Below, in pieces: positions 28,566 through 38,300 of a stretch of DNA of 64,000 bases. The position numbers were made by a program, and so were the translations under genes. The notes under the pieces were generated by a model, which was given only the letters and a program-made list of their open reading frames with translations, had not been told where the DNA came from and ran no database searches. The stretch's first letter is position 1, and every line of letters starts with the position of its first letter. Source of the stretch: Calliopsis andreniformis (lineage: Eukaryota; Arthropoda; Insecta; Hymenoptera; Andrenidae). The stretch spans positions 14,446,001-14,510,000 of the forward strand of contig NW_027480423.1 of NCBI RefSeq assembly GCF_051401765.1, read 5' to 3'.

Positions 28566-29723
28566 GCCAGAAGCATAAAATACAATATAAATACTACAGC
28601 TTTTCCACCATATAAAACGAATAATTGCAACCAGTGTGAAAGTTATGGTCATTTCTACGTTCCGGGCAACCTAGGCTGCACTCTAGGGCGTTGCTCCACT
28701 AGATCGAATAGCTAGGGCCATAGAAGTCAACGCCAGAAGCATAAAATGCGATATAAATACAACAGCTTTTCCATCGTATAAAAGGAATAATTGCAAACAG
28801 TGCGAAAGTAATGGTCATTTCTACGTTCCGGGCAACCTAGGCTTCACCCTAGGGCGTTGCTCCACCAGATTAAACAGTTAGGGCCTTAGAAGTCAACGCC
28901 AGAAGCATAAAACACGATATAAATACAACAGCTTTTCCATGGTATAAAAGGAATAATTGCAAACAGTGTGAAAGTAATGGCCATTTCTACATTCCGAGCA
29001 ACCTAGGCTTCACTCTAGGGCGTTGCTCCAACAGATTCAATAGTTAGGGCCTTAGAAGTCAACACCCGAAGCATAAAATGCAATAAAAATACAACAGTTT
29101 TTCCATCGTATAACAGGATTAATTGCAACCCGTTTGAAAGTGATGGTCATTTCTACGTTCCGGGCAACCTAGGCTTCACTCTAGGGCGTTGCTCCACTAG
29201 ATCGAATAGCTAGGGCCATAGAAGTCAACGCCAGAAGCATAAAATGCGATATAAATACAACAGCTTTTCCATCGTATAAAAGGAATAATTGCAAACAGTG
29301 CGAAAGTAATGGTCATTTCTACGTTCCGGGCAACCTAGGCTTCACCCTAGGGCGTTGCTCCACCAGATTAAACAGTTAGGGCCTTAGAAGTCAACGCCCG
29401 AAGCATAAAATACGATATAAATACAACAGCTTTTGCATCGTATAAAAGGAATAATTGCAAACAGTGTGAAAGTAATTGTCATTTCTATATTCTGAGCAAC
29501 CTAGGCTTCACCCAAGGGCGTTGCTCCACCAGATCAAACAGATAGGTCCTTAGATGTCAACGCCAGAAGCATACAATACGATATAAATACAACAGCTTTT
29601 CCATCGTATAAAAGGAATAATTGCAAACAGTGTGAAATGGTCATTTCTACGTTCCGGGCAACCTAGGCTTCACTCTAGGGCGTTGCTCCACCAGATCAAA
29701 CAGTTAGGGCCTTAGAAGTCAGC
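28566..29723. repeat. X cassette copy 3 extended by X6
   Basis: X1 X2 X3 X4 X2' X5 are followed not by B but by an X6 monomer (29562-29723, AGATCAAACAG). This probably shows what originally followed X5. X6 here is 162 bp because the usual GTGTGAAAGTAATGG reads GTGTGAAATGG. X1 of this copy has CCATATAAAACG, not the TAGAAA variant of the other two copies. Confidence 0.82.
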
Positions 29724-31549
29724 GCCCGAAGCATAAAATACAAAATAAATAGAACAGTTTTTCCATTGTATAAAACGAATAATTGCTACCAGTGTAAAAG
29801 TTATGGTCATTTCTACGTTCCGGGCAACCTAGGCTTCACCCTAGGGCGTTGTTCCACCAGATCGAATAGTTAGGGCCTAAGAAGTGAACGCCCGAAGCAT
29901 AAAATATAAAATAAATAGAACAGTTTTTCCAACGTATAAAACGAAGAATTGCTACCAGTGTGAAAGTTATGGTCATTTCTACTTTCCGGGCAACCTAGGC
30001 TTCACTCTAGGCCGTTGTTCCACCAGATCGAATAGTTAGGGCCTAAGAAGTGAACGCCAGAAGAATAAAATACAATATAAATACAACAGTTTTTCCATCA
30101 TATAAAACGAATAATAGCAACCAGTGTGAAAGTTATGGTCATTTCTACGATCCGGGCAACCTAGGCTTCACTCTAGGGCGTTGTTCCACCAGATCGAATA
30201 GTTAGGGCCTTAGAAGTCAACGCCCGAAGCATAAAGTACAAAATAAATAGAACAGTTTTTCCATCGTATAAAACGAATAATTGCTACCAGTGTGAAAGTT
30301 ATGGTTATTTCTACGTTCCGGGCAACCTAGGTTTCACTCCAGGGCGTTGCTCCACCAGATCGAATAGTTACGGCCTATGAAGTCAACGCCAGAAGCATAA
30401 AATACAATATAAATACAACAGTTTTTCTATCATATAAAACGAATGATAGCAACCAGTGTGAAAGTTATGGTCATTTCTACCTTCCGCGCAATCTTGGCTT
30501 TACCCTAGGGCGTTGTTCCACCAGATGGAATAGTTAGGGCCTAAGAAGTCAACGCCAGAAGCATAAAACACGATATAAATACAACAGCTTTTCCATCGTA
30601 TAAAACGAATAATTGCAACCAGTGTGAAAGTTATGGTCCTTTCTACATTTCGAGCAACCTAGGCTTCACTCTAGGGCTTTGCTCCACCTGATCGAATAGT
30701 TAGGGCCTTAGAAGTCAACGCCAGAAGCATAAAATACAATATAAATACTACAGCTTTTCCACCATATAAAACGAATAATTGCAACCAGTATGAAAGTTAT
30801 GGTCATTTCTGCTTTCCGGGCAACCTAGGCTTCACCCTAGGGCGTTGTTCCACCGGATGGAATAGTTAGGGCCTAAGAAGTCAACGCCAGGAGCATAAAA
30901 AACGATATAAATACAACAGCTTTTCCATCGTATAAAACGAATAATTGCAACCAGTGTGGAAGTCATGGTCATTTCTACGTTCCGGGCAACCTAGGCTTCA
31001 CTCTAGGGCGATGCTCCACCAAATCGAATAGTTAGGGCCTTAGAAGTCAACGCCCGAAGCATAAAATAAAAAATAAATAGAACAGTTTTTCCATCGTATA
31101 AAACGAATAATTGCTACCAGTGTGAAAGTTATGGTCATTTCTGCGTTCCGCGCAACCTGGGCTCTACCCTAGGGCGTTGTTCCACCAGATGGAATAGTCA
31201 GGGCCTTAGAAGTCAACGCCCGAAGCATAAAATACAAAATAAATACAACAGTTTTTCCATCGTATAAAATGAATAATTGCTACCAGTGTGAGAGTTATGG
31301 TCATTTCTACTTTCCGGGCAACCTACGCTTCCCCCTAGGGCGTTGATCCTCCAGATTGAATAGCTAGGGCCTAAGAAGTCAACGCCAGAAGCATTAAATA
31401 CGATATAAATACAACAGCATTTCCATCGTATAAAACGAATAATTGCAACCAGTGTGAAAGTTATGGTCATTTCTACGTTCCGGGCAACCTAGGCTTCCCC
31501 CTAGGGCGTTGCTCCAACAGATTGCATAGTTAGGGCCTTAGAAGTTAAT

Positions 31550-31716
31550 GCCCGAAGCATAACATGCAGTAAAAGTACAACAGTTTTTCCATCGTATAGC
31601 AGGAATAATTTGCAACCAGTGTGAAGGTTATGGTCGTATCTACGTTCCGTGCAACCTAGGCATCACTGTAGGGTGTTGCTCCACCAGATCGAATAGTTAG
31701 GTCCTTCGAAGTCAAC
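31550..31716. repeat. Reference monomer A (167 bp)
   Basis: Diagnostic bases: CATAACATGCAGTAAAAGTAC, GTATAGCAGGAATAATTTGC (one extra T, giving 167 bp), GTGAAGGTTATGGTCGTATC, GGCATCACTGTAGGGTGTTG. Closely related to L. Confidence 0.9.
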
Positions 31717-31882
31717 GCCAGAAGCATAAAATACGATATTAATACAACAGCTTTTCAATCGTATAAAAGGAATAATTGCAAACAGTGTGAAAGTAATGGT
31801 CATTCCTACGTTCCCGGCAACCTAGGCTTCTCTCTACGGCGTTGTTCAACCAGATCGCATTGTTAGGGCCTAAGAAATCAAC
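31717..31882. repeat. Reference monomer B
   Basis: Diagnostic bases: CGATATTAATAC, TTTTCAATCG, ATAAAAGGAATAATTGCAAA, GTAATGGTCATTCC, CCCGGCAACC, TCTCTCTACGGCG, TTCAACCAGATCGCATTG. Confidence 0.9.
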
Positions 31883-32048
31883 ACCAGAAGAATAAAATAC
31901 AAAATAAGTAGAACAGCCTTTACACCGTATAAAACGAATAATTGCAACCTGTGTGAAGGTTATGGTCATATCTACGTTCCGGGCAGCCTAGGCTTCACTG
32001 TAGGGCGTTGTTCCACCAGATCGAAATGTTAGGGTCTAAGAAGTCAAC
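31883..32048. repeat. Reference monomer C
   Basis: Begins ACCAGAAGAATAAAATAC, then AATAAGTAGAACAGCC, TTTACACCG, CCTGTGTGAAGG, GGTCATATC, GGGCAGCC, CACTGTAGGGCG and CGAAATGTTAGGGTC. Its final part is shared with L. Confidence 0.9.
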
Positions 32049-32149
32049 GCCCGAAGCATAAAATACGATATAAATACAACAGCTTTTCCATCGTATAAAA
32101 TGAATAATTGCTACCAGTGTGAATGTTATGGTCATTTCTACGTTCCGGG

Positions 32150-32176
32150 CAACCTAGGCTTCACCCTAGGGCGTTG
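32150..32176. other. Dyad-symmetric element, paired CCTAGG (example copy)
   Basis: CAACCTAGG (32150-32158) faces CCTAGGGCGTTG (32165-32176). The outer CAAC/GTTG and inner CCTAGG pairs can form an imperfect hairpin, and CCCTAGGG (32164-32171) is itself a perfect 8-bp palindrome. Versions of this element occur in essentially every monomer; many have CTCTAGGG or CACTAGGG in the right arm, which weakens it. Any protein binding or extruded structure is inference. Confidence 0.75.
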
Positions 32177-32194
32177 TTCCACCAGATCGAATAG

Positions 32195-32205
32195 TTAGGG
32201 CCTAA
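32195..32205. other. Short inverted repeat TTAGG-G-CCTAA (example copy)
   Basis: An 11-bp element with perfect 5-bp arms around one central base. It is found in monomers that end in GGGCCTAAGAAG. In monomers ending GGGCCTTAGAAG the right arm is broken. The TTAGGG it contains is isolated and is not a telomere repeat. Confidence 0.7.
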
Positions 32206-32214
32206 GAAGTGAAC

Positions 32215-32380
32215 GCCAGAAGCATAAAATACCATATAAATACAACAGTTTTTCCATCGTATAAAACGAATAATTGCAACCAGTTTGAAAGTTATGGTCA
32301 TTTCTACATTCCGAGCAACCTAGGCTTTACTCTAGGGCGTTGCTCCAACAGGTTGAATAGTTAGGGCCTTAGAAGTCAAC
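32215..32380. repeat. Reference monomer E
   Basis: Diagnostic bases: AAAATACCATATAAATAC, CCAGTTTGAAAGTT, ACATTCCGAGCAACC, GGCTTTACTCTAGGG, CCAACAGGTTGAATAG. Confidence 0.9.
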
Positions 32381-32546
32381 GCCCGAAACATAAAATACAA
32401 AATAAATAAAACAGTTTTTCTATCGTATAAAACGAAAAATTGCAAACAGTGTGAAAGATATGGACATTTCTACGTACCGGGCAACCTAGGCTTCACACTA
32501 GGGCGTTGCTCCACCAGATCGAATAGTTAGGGCCTTAGAAGTCAAC
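32381..32546. repeat. Reference monomer F
   Basis: Begins GCCCGAAACATAAAATAC, then AATAAATAAAACAG, TTCTATCG, ACGAAAAATTGCAAACAG, GAAAGATATGGACATTTC, TACGTACCGGG, TTCACACTAGGG. It is the closest canonical relative of the Y1 monomers of the second domain. Confidence 0.9.
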
Positions 32547-32550
32547 GCCC
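32501..32550. other. Inverted repeat GGGCGTTG / CAACGCCC across monomer boundary (example)
   Basis: GGGCGTTG at 32501-32508 is the exact reverse complement of CAACGCCC at 32543-32550, with a 34-nt loop. The right arm spans the F/G boundary at 32547. The 8-bp pairing holds when a GGGCGTTG monomer is followed by one starting GCCCGAAG; before GCCAGAAG monomers the outermost pair is lost. Confidence 0.7.
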
Positions 32551-32712
32551 GAAGCATAAAGTATAAAATAAGTAGAACAGTTTTTCCATCGTATAAAACG
32601 AATAATTGCTACCAGTGTGAAAGTTATGGTCACTTCTACTTTCCGAGCAACCTAGACTTCACCCTAGGGCGTTGTTCCACCAGATGGAAAAGTTAGGGCC
32701 TAAGAAGTCAAC
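32547..32712. repeat. Reference monomer G
   Basis: Diagnostic bases: CATAAAGTATAAAATAAGTAG, GGTCACTTCTACTTTCCGAG, CCTAGACTTCACCC (CCTAGACATCACCC in units 1, 2, 4, 5 and 6), AGATGGAAAAGTTAGG. Confidence 0.9.
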
Positions 32713-32878
32713 GCCAGAAGCATAAACTACGATATAAATACAACAGCATTTCCATCGTATAAAACGAATAATTGCAACCAGTGTGAAAGTTATGGTCATT
32801 TCTACTTTCCCGGCAACCTAGGCTTCACCCTAGGGCGTTGTTCCACCAGATCGAATAGTTAGGGCCCAAGAAGTCAAC
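32713..32878. repeat. Reference monomer H
   Basis: Diagnostic bases: CATAAACTACGATATAAATAC, AACAGCATTTCC, TACTTTCCCGGCAACC, GGGCCCAAGAAG. Confidence 0.9.
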
Positions 32879-33044
32879 GCCAGAAGCATAAAATACAATA
32901 TAAATATAACAGTCTTTCCATCGTATAAAACGAAAGATAGCAACCAGTGTGAAAGTTATGGTCATTTCTACGTTCCGGGCAATCTAGGCTTCACTCTAGG
33001 GCGTTGCTGCACCAGGTCGTATAGTTAGGGCCTCAGAAGTCAAC
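32879..33044. repeat. Reference monomer I
   Basis: Diagnostic bases: CAATATAAATATAACAGTC, AAACGAAAGATAGCAACC, GGGCAATCTAGGC, TTGCTGCACCAGGTCGTATAG, GGGCCTCAGAAG. Confidence 0.9.
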
Positions 33045-33210
33045 GCCCGAAGCATAAAATACAAAATAAATAAAACAGTTTTTCCATCGTATAAAACGAA
33101 TAATTGCTACCAGTGTGAAAGTTATGGTCATTTCTGCGTTCCGCGCAACCTGGGCTTTACCCTAGGTCGTTGTTCCACCAGATGGAATAGTCAGGGCCTT
33201 AGAAGTCAAC
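33045..33210. repeat. Reference monomer J
   Basis: Diagnostic bases: AAAATAAATAAAACAG, TTGCTACCAG, TTTCTGCGTTCCGCGCAACC, TGGGCTTTACCCTAGGTCG, AGATGGAATAGTCAGGG. Paralogous to U, which has CTCTACCCTAGGGCG instead. Confidence 0.9.
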
Positions 33211-33376
33211 GCCCGAAGCATAAAATACAAAATAAATAGAACAGTTTTTCCATCGTATAAAACGAATAATTGCAACCAGTGTGAAAGTTATGGTCATTTC
33301 TACGTTCCGGGCAACCTAGGCTTCCCCCTAGGGCGTTGCTCCAACAGATTGCATAGTTAGGGCCTTAGAAGTTAAT
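33211..33376. repeat. Reference monomer K
   Basis: Begins like V (AAAATACAAAATAAATAG) and ends exactly like W (GGCTTCCCCCTAGGG, CCAACAGATTGCATAG, AAGTTAAT). It may be a fused V/W monomer. Confidence 0.88.
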
Positions 33377-33543
33377 GCCCGAAGCATAACATGCAGTAAA
33401 AATACAACAGTTTTTCCATCGTATAGCAGGAATAATTTGCAACCAGTGTGAAGGTTATGGTCGTATCTACGTTCCGGGCAACCTAGGCTTCACTGTAGGG
33501 CGTTGCTCCACCAGATCGAAATGTTAGGGTCTAAGAAGTCAAC
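33377..33543. repeat. Reference monomer L (167 bp)
   Basis: First two thirds like A (CATAACATGCAGTAAAAATAC, GTATAGCAGG, extra T, GGTCGTATC). Last third like C (GGCTTCACTGTAGGGCG, CGAAATGTTAGGGTC). It is consistent with an A/C fusion that skipped B. Confidence 0.9.
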
Positions 33544-33709
33544 GCCCGAAGCATAAAATACGATATAAATACAACAGCTTTTCCATCGTATAAAACGAAT
33601 AATTTCAACCAGTGTGAAAGTTATGGTCATTTCTACGTTCCGGGCAACCTAGGCTTCACCCTAGGGCGTTGTTCCACCAGATCGAATAGTTAGGGCCTAA
33701 GAAGTGAAC
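33544..33709. repeat. Reference monomer M
   Basis: Diagnostic bases: TACGATATAAATAC, AACGAATAATTTCAACCAG, CACCCTAGGGCG, GGGCCTAAGAAGTGAAC. Close relative of D. Confidence 0.9.
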
Positions 33710-33875
33710 GCCCGAAGCATAAAATATAAAATAAATAGAACAGTTTTTCCATCGTATAAAACGAAAAATTGCTACCAGTGTGAAAGGTATGGTCATTTCT
33801 ACTTTCCGGGCAACCTAGGCTTCACTCTAGGCCGTTGTTCCACCAGATCGAATAGTTAGGGCCTAAGAAGTGAAC
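33710..33875. repeat. Reference monomer N
   Basis: Diagnostic bases: AAAATATAAAATAAATAG, AACGAAAAATTGCTACC, GAAAGGTATGG, TACTTTCCGGG, CACTCTAGGCCGTTG, AAGTGAAC. Confidence 0.9.
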
Positions 33876-34041
33876 GCCAGAAGCATAAAATACAATATAA
33901 ATACAACAGTTTTTCCATCATATAAAACGAATGATAGCAACCAGTGTGAAAGTTATGGTCATTTCTACGTTCCGGGCAACCTAGGCTGCACTCTAGGGCG
34001 TTGGTCCACCAGATCGAATAGTTAGGGCCTTAGAAGTCAAC
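33876..34041. repeat. Reference monomer O
   Basis: Diagnostic bases: CAATATAAATACAACAG, TTCCATCATATAAAACG, AATGATAGCAACC, GGCTGCACTCTAGGG, CGTTGGTCCACC. Confidence 0.9.
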
Positions 34042-34207
34042 GCCCGAAGCATAAAGTACAAAATAAATAGAACAGTTTTTCCATCGTATAAAACGAATAA
34101 TTGCTACCAGTGTGAAAGTTATGGTTATTTCTACGTTCCGGGCAACCTAGGTTTCACTCCAGGGCGTTGCTCCACCAGATCGAATAGTTACGGCCTATGA
34201 AGTCAAC
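34042..34207. repeat. Reference monomer P
   Basis: Diagnostic bases: CATAAAGTACAAAATAAATAG, GGTTATTTCTACG, TTCCGGGCAACC, AGGTTTCACTCCAGGG, GTTACGGCCTATGAAG. In the second domain it is replaced by a 165-bp version with GGTCATTTC and TTCGGGC. Confidence 0.9.
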
Positions 34208-34373
34208 GCCAGAAGCATAAAATACAATATAAATACAACAGTTTTTCTATCATATAAAACGAATGATAGCAACCAGTGTGAAAGTTATGGTCATTTCTAC
34301 CTTCCGCGCAATCTTGGCTTTACCCTAGGGCGTTGTTCCACCAGATGGAATAGTTAGGGCCTAAGAAGTCAAC
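34208..34373. repeat. Reference monomer Q
   Basis: Diagnostic bases: TTTTTCTATCATATAAAACG, AATGATAGC, CTACCTTCCGCGCAATC, TTGGCTTTACCC, AGATGGAATAGTTAGGG. Confidence 0.9.
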
Positions 34374-34539
34374 GCCAGAAGCATAAAACACGATATAAAT
34401 ACAACAGCTTTTCCATCGTATAAAACGAATAATTGCAACCAGTGTGAAAGTTATGGTCCTTTCTACATTTCGAGCAACCTAGGCTTCACTCTAGGGCTTT
34501 GCTCCACCTGATCGAATAGTTAGGGCCTTAGAAGTCAAC
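34374..34539. repeat. Reference monomer R
   Basis: Diagnostic bases: CATAAAACACGATATAAATAC, GGTCCTTTCTACATTTCGAG, CTAGGGCTTTGC, TCCACCTGATCG. Confidence 0.9.
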
Positions 34540-34705
34540 GCCAGAAGCATAAAATACAATATAAATACTACAGCTTTTCCACCATATAAAACGAATAATT
34601 GCAACCAGTATGAAAGTTATGGTCATTTCTGCTTTCCGGGCAACCTAGGCTTCACCCTAGGGCGTTGTTCCAACGGATGGAATAGTTAGGGCCTAAGAAG
34701 TCAAC
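34540..34705. repeat. Reference monomer S
   Basis: Diagnostic bases: CAATATAAATACTACAGC, TTCCACCATATAAAACG, CCAGTATGAAAG, TTTCTGCTTTCCGGG, CCAACGGATGGAATAG (CCACCGGATGG in some units). Confidence 0.9.
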
Positions 34706-34871
34706 GCCAGGAGCATAAAAAACGATATAAATACAACAGCTTTTCCATCGTATAAAACGAATAATTGCAACCAGTGTGGAAGTTATGGTCATTTCTACGT
34801 TCCGGGCAACCTAGGCTTCACTCTAGGGCGATGCTCCACCAAATCGAATAGTTAGGGCCTTAGAAGTCAAC
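34706..34871. repeat. Reference monomer T
   Basis: Begins GCCAGGAGCATAAAAAACG, then GTGTGGAAGTTATGG, CTCTAGGGCGATGC, TCCACCAAATCG. Confidence 0.9.
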
Positions 34872-35037
34872 GCCCGAAGCATAAAATAAAAAATAAATAG
34901 AACAGTTTTTCCATCGTATAAAACGAATAATTGCTACCAGTGTGAAAGTTATGGTCATTTCTGCGTTCCGCGCAACCTGGGCTCTACCCTAGGGCGTTGT
35001 TCCACCAGATGGAATAGTCAGGGCCTTAGAAGTCAAC
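34872..35037. repeat. Reference monomer U
   Basis: Diagnostic bases: CATAAAATAAAAAATAAATAG, TTTCTGCGTTCCGCGCAACC, TGGGCTCTACCCTAGGG, AGATGGAATAGTCAGGG. Confidence 0.9.
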
Positions 35038-35203
35038 GCCCGAAGCATAAAATACAAAATAAATACAACAGTTTTTCCATCGTATAAAATGAATAATTGC
35101 TACCAGTGTGAAAGTTATGGTCATTTCTACTTTCCGGGCAACCTACGCTTCCCCCTAGGGCGTTGATCCACCAGATTGAATAGCTAGGGCCTAAGAAGTC
35201 AAC
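35038..35203. repeat. Reference monomer V
   Basis: Diagnostic bases: AAAATAAATACAACAG, TATAAAATGAATAATTGCTACC, TACTTTCCGGGCAACC, TACGCTTCCCCCTAGGG, TTGATCCACCAGATTG, GCTAGGGCCTAAG. Confidence 0.9.
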
Positions 35204-35369
35204 GCCAGAAGCATTAAATACGATATAAATACAACAGCATTTCCATCGTATAAAACGAATAATTGCAACCAGTGTGAAAGTTATGGTCATTTCTACGTTC
35301 CGGGCAACCTAGGCTTCCCCCTAGGGCGTTGCTCCAACAGATTGCATAGTTAGGGCCTTAGAAGTTAAT
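35204..35369. repeat. Reference monomer W
   Basis: Begins GCCAGAAGCATTAAATACG, then CAGCATTTCC, GGCTTCCCCCTAGGG, CCAACAGATTGCATAG, and ends AAGTTAAT, the junction that precedes A (and, in K, precedes L). Confidence 0.9.
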
Positions 35370-38300
35370 GCCCGAAGCATAACATGCAGTAAAAGTACAA
35401 CAGTTTTTCCATCGTATAGCAGGAATAATTTGCAACCAGTGTGAAGGTTATGGTCGTATCTACGTTCCGGGCAACCTAGGCATCACTGTAGGGTGTTGCT
35501 CCACCAGATCGAATAGTTAGGTCCTTCGAAGTCAACGCCAGAAGCATAAAATACGATATTAATACAACAGCTTTTCAATCGTATAAAAGGAATAATTGCA
35601 AACAGTGTGAAAGTAATGGTCATTCCTACGTTCCCGGCAACCTAGGCTTCTCTCTACGGCGTTGTTCAACCAGATCGCATAGTTAGGGCCTAAGAAATCA
35701 ACACCAGAAGAATAAAATACAAAATAAGTAGAACAGCCTTTACACCGTATAAAACGAATAATTGCAACCTGTGTGAAGGTTATGGTCATATCTACGTTCC
35801 GGGCAGCCTAGGCTTCACTGTAGGGCGTTGTTCCACCAGATCGAAATGTTAGGGTCTAAGAAGTCAACGCCCGAAGCATAAAATACGATATAAATACAAC
35901 AGTTTTTCCATCGTATAAAACGAATAATTGCAACCAGTTTGAAAGTTATGGTCATTTCTACATTCCGAGCAACCTAGGCTTTACTCTAGGGCGTTGCTCC
36001 AACAGGTTGAATAGTTAGGGCCTTAGAAGTCAACGCCCGAAACATAAAATACAAAATAAATAAAACAGTTTTTCTATCGTATAAAACGAAAAATTGCAAA
36101 CAGTGTGAAAGATATGGACATTTCTACGTACCGGGCAACCTAGGCTTCACACTAGGGCGTTGCTCCACCAGATCGAATAGTTAGGGCCTTAGAAGTCAAC
36201 GCCCGAAGCATAAAGTATAAAATAAATAGAACAGTTTTTCCATCGTATAAAACGAATAATTGCTACCAGTGTGAAAGTTATGGTCACTTCTACTTTCCGA
36301 GCAACCTAGACTTCACCCTAGGGCGTTGTTCCACCAGATGGAAAAGTTAGGGCCTAAGAAGTCAACGCCAGAAGCATAAACTACGATATAAATACAACAG
36401 CATTTCCATCGTATAAAACGAATAATTGCAACCAGTGTGAAAGTTATGGTCATTTCTACTTTCCCGGCAACCTAGGCTTCACCCTAGGGCGTTGTTCCAC
36501 CAGATCGAATAGTTAGGGCCCAAGAAGTCAACGCCAGAAGCATAAAATACAATATAAATATAACAGTCTTTCCATCGTATAAAACGAAAGATAGCAACCA
36601 GTGTGAAAGTTATGGTCATTTCTACGTTCCGGGCAAACTAGGCTTCACTCTAGGGCGTTGCTGCACCAGGTCGTATAGTTAGGGCCTCAGAAGTCAACGC
36701 CCGAAGCATAAAATACAAAATAAATAAAACAGTTTTTCCATCGTATAAAACGAATAATTGCTACCAGTGTGAAAGTTATTGTCATTTCTGCGTTCCGCGC
36801 AACCTGGGCTTTACCCTAGGTCGTTGTTCCACCAGATGGAATAGTCAGGGCCTTAGAAGTCAACGCCCGAAGCATAAAATACAAAATAAATAGAACAGTT
36901 TTTCCATCGTATAAAACGAATAATTGCAACCAGTGTGAAAGTTATGGTCATTTCTACGTTCCGGGCAACCTAGGCTTCCCCCTAGGGCGTTGCTCCAACA
37001 GATTGCATAGTTAGGGCCTTAGAAGTTAATGCCCGAAGCATAACATGCAGTAAAAATACAACAGTTTTTCCATCGTATAGCAGGAATAATTTGCAACCAG
37101 TGTGAAGGTTATGGTCGTATCTACGTTCCGGGCAACCTAGGCTTCACTGTAGGGCGTTGCTCCACCAGATCGAAATGTTAGGGTCTAAGAAGTCAACGCC
37201 CGAAGCATAAAATACGATATAAATACAACAGCTTTTCCATCGTATAAAACGAATAATTTCAACCAGTGTGAAAGTTATGGTCATTTCTACGTTCAGGGCA
37301 ACCTAGGCTTCACCCTAGGGCGTTGTTCCACCAGATCGAATAGTTAGGGCCTAAGAAGTGAACGCCCGAAGCATAAAATATAAAATAAATAGAACAGTTT
37401 TTCCATCGTATAAAACGAAAAATTGCTACCAGTGTGAAAGGTATGGTCATTTCTACTTTCCGGGCAACCTAGGCTTCACTCTAGGCCGTTGTTCCACCAG
37501 ATCGAATGGTTAGGGCCTAAGAAGTGAACGCCAGAAGCATAAAATACAATATAAATACAACAGTTTTTCCATCATATAAAACGAATGATAGCAACCAGTG
37601 TGAAAGTTATGGTCATTTCTACGTTCCGGGCAACCAAGGCTGCACTCTAGGGCGTTGGTCCACCAGATCGAATAGTTAGGGCCTTAGAAGTCAACGCCCG
37701 AAGCATAAAGTACAAAATAAATAGAACAGTTTTTCCATCGTATAAAACGAATAATTGCTACCAGTGTGAAAGTTATGGTTATTTCTACGTTCCGGGCAAC
37801 CTAGGTTTCACTCCAGGGCGTTGCTCCACCAGATCGAATAGTTACGGCCTATGAAGTCAACGCCAGAAGCATAAAATACAATATAAATACAACAGTTTTT
37901 CTATCATATAAAACGAATGATAGCAACCAGTGTGAAAGTTATGGTCATTTCTACCTTCCGCGCAATCTTGGCTTTACCCTAGGGCGTTGCTCCACCAGAT
38001 GGAATAGTTAGGGCCTAAGAAGTCAACGCCAGAAGCATAAAACACGATATAAATACAACAGCTTTTCCATCGTATAAAACGAATAATTGCAACCAGTGTG
38101 AAAGTTATGGTCCTTTCTACATTTCGAGCAACCTAGGCTTCACTCTAGGGCTTTGCTCCACCTGATCGAATAGTTAGGGCCTTAGAAGTCAACGCCAGAA
38201 GCATAAAATACAATATAAATACTACAGCTTTTCCACCATATAAAACGAATAATTGCAACCAGTATGAAAGTTATGGTCATTTCTGCTTTCCGGGCAACCT

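Larger units (their letters stand above)
24746..31549. repeat. HOR unit 7, compound 41-mer with two X cassettes
   Basis: Order: A B C E F G, X cassette, B C E F G H I J K L, M/R, X cassette again, X6, X7, N O P Q R S T U V W. The first part is a close copy of unit 3 at offset 13,617 bp (shared CCATAGAAAACG and AGAAGTATAAAATGCG). The second X cassette (28566) lacks those two variants. It looks like a fusion of at least two earlier HOR variants. Confidence 0.85.
32049..32214. repeat. Reference monomer D (optional member of HOR)
   Basis: Diagnostic bases: TACGATATAAATAC, ATAAAATGAATAATTGCTACC, GTGAATGTTATGG, CACCCTAGGGCG, AAGTGAAC at its end. Present in units 1, 5, 6 and 8, absent from units 2, 3, 4 and 7, and replaced by a D/E hybrid in unit 9. 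Closely related to M. Confidence 0.9.
31550..35369. repeat. HOR unit 8, complete 23-mer with D (reference unit)
   Basis: All 23 monomers A B C D E F G H I J K L M N O P Q R S T U V W occur once in order over 3,820 bp (23 x 166 plus one extra base in each of A and L). It is the fullest and least rearranged copy, so its monomers are annotated individually below. Its A and B carry the D-linked variants CCGTGCAACC, AGGTCCTTCG and CATTGTTAGG, but its C has CAAAATAAG, not the CAAAACAAG of units 1, 5 and 6. Confidence 0.93.
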
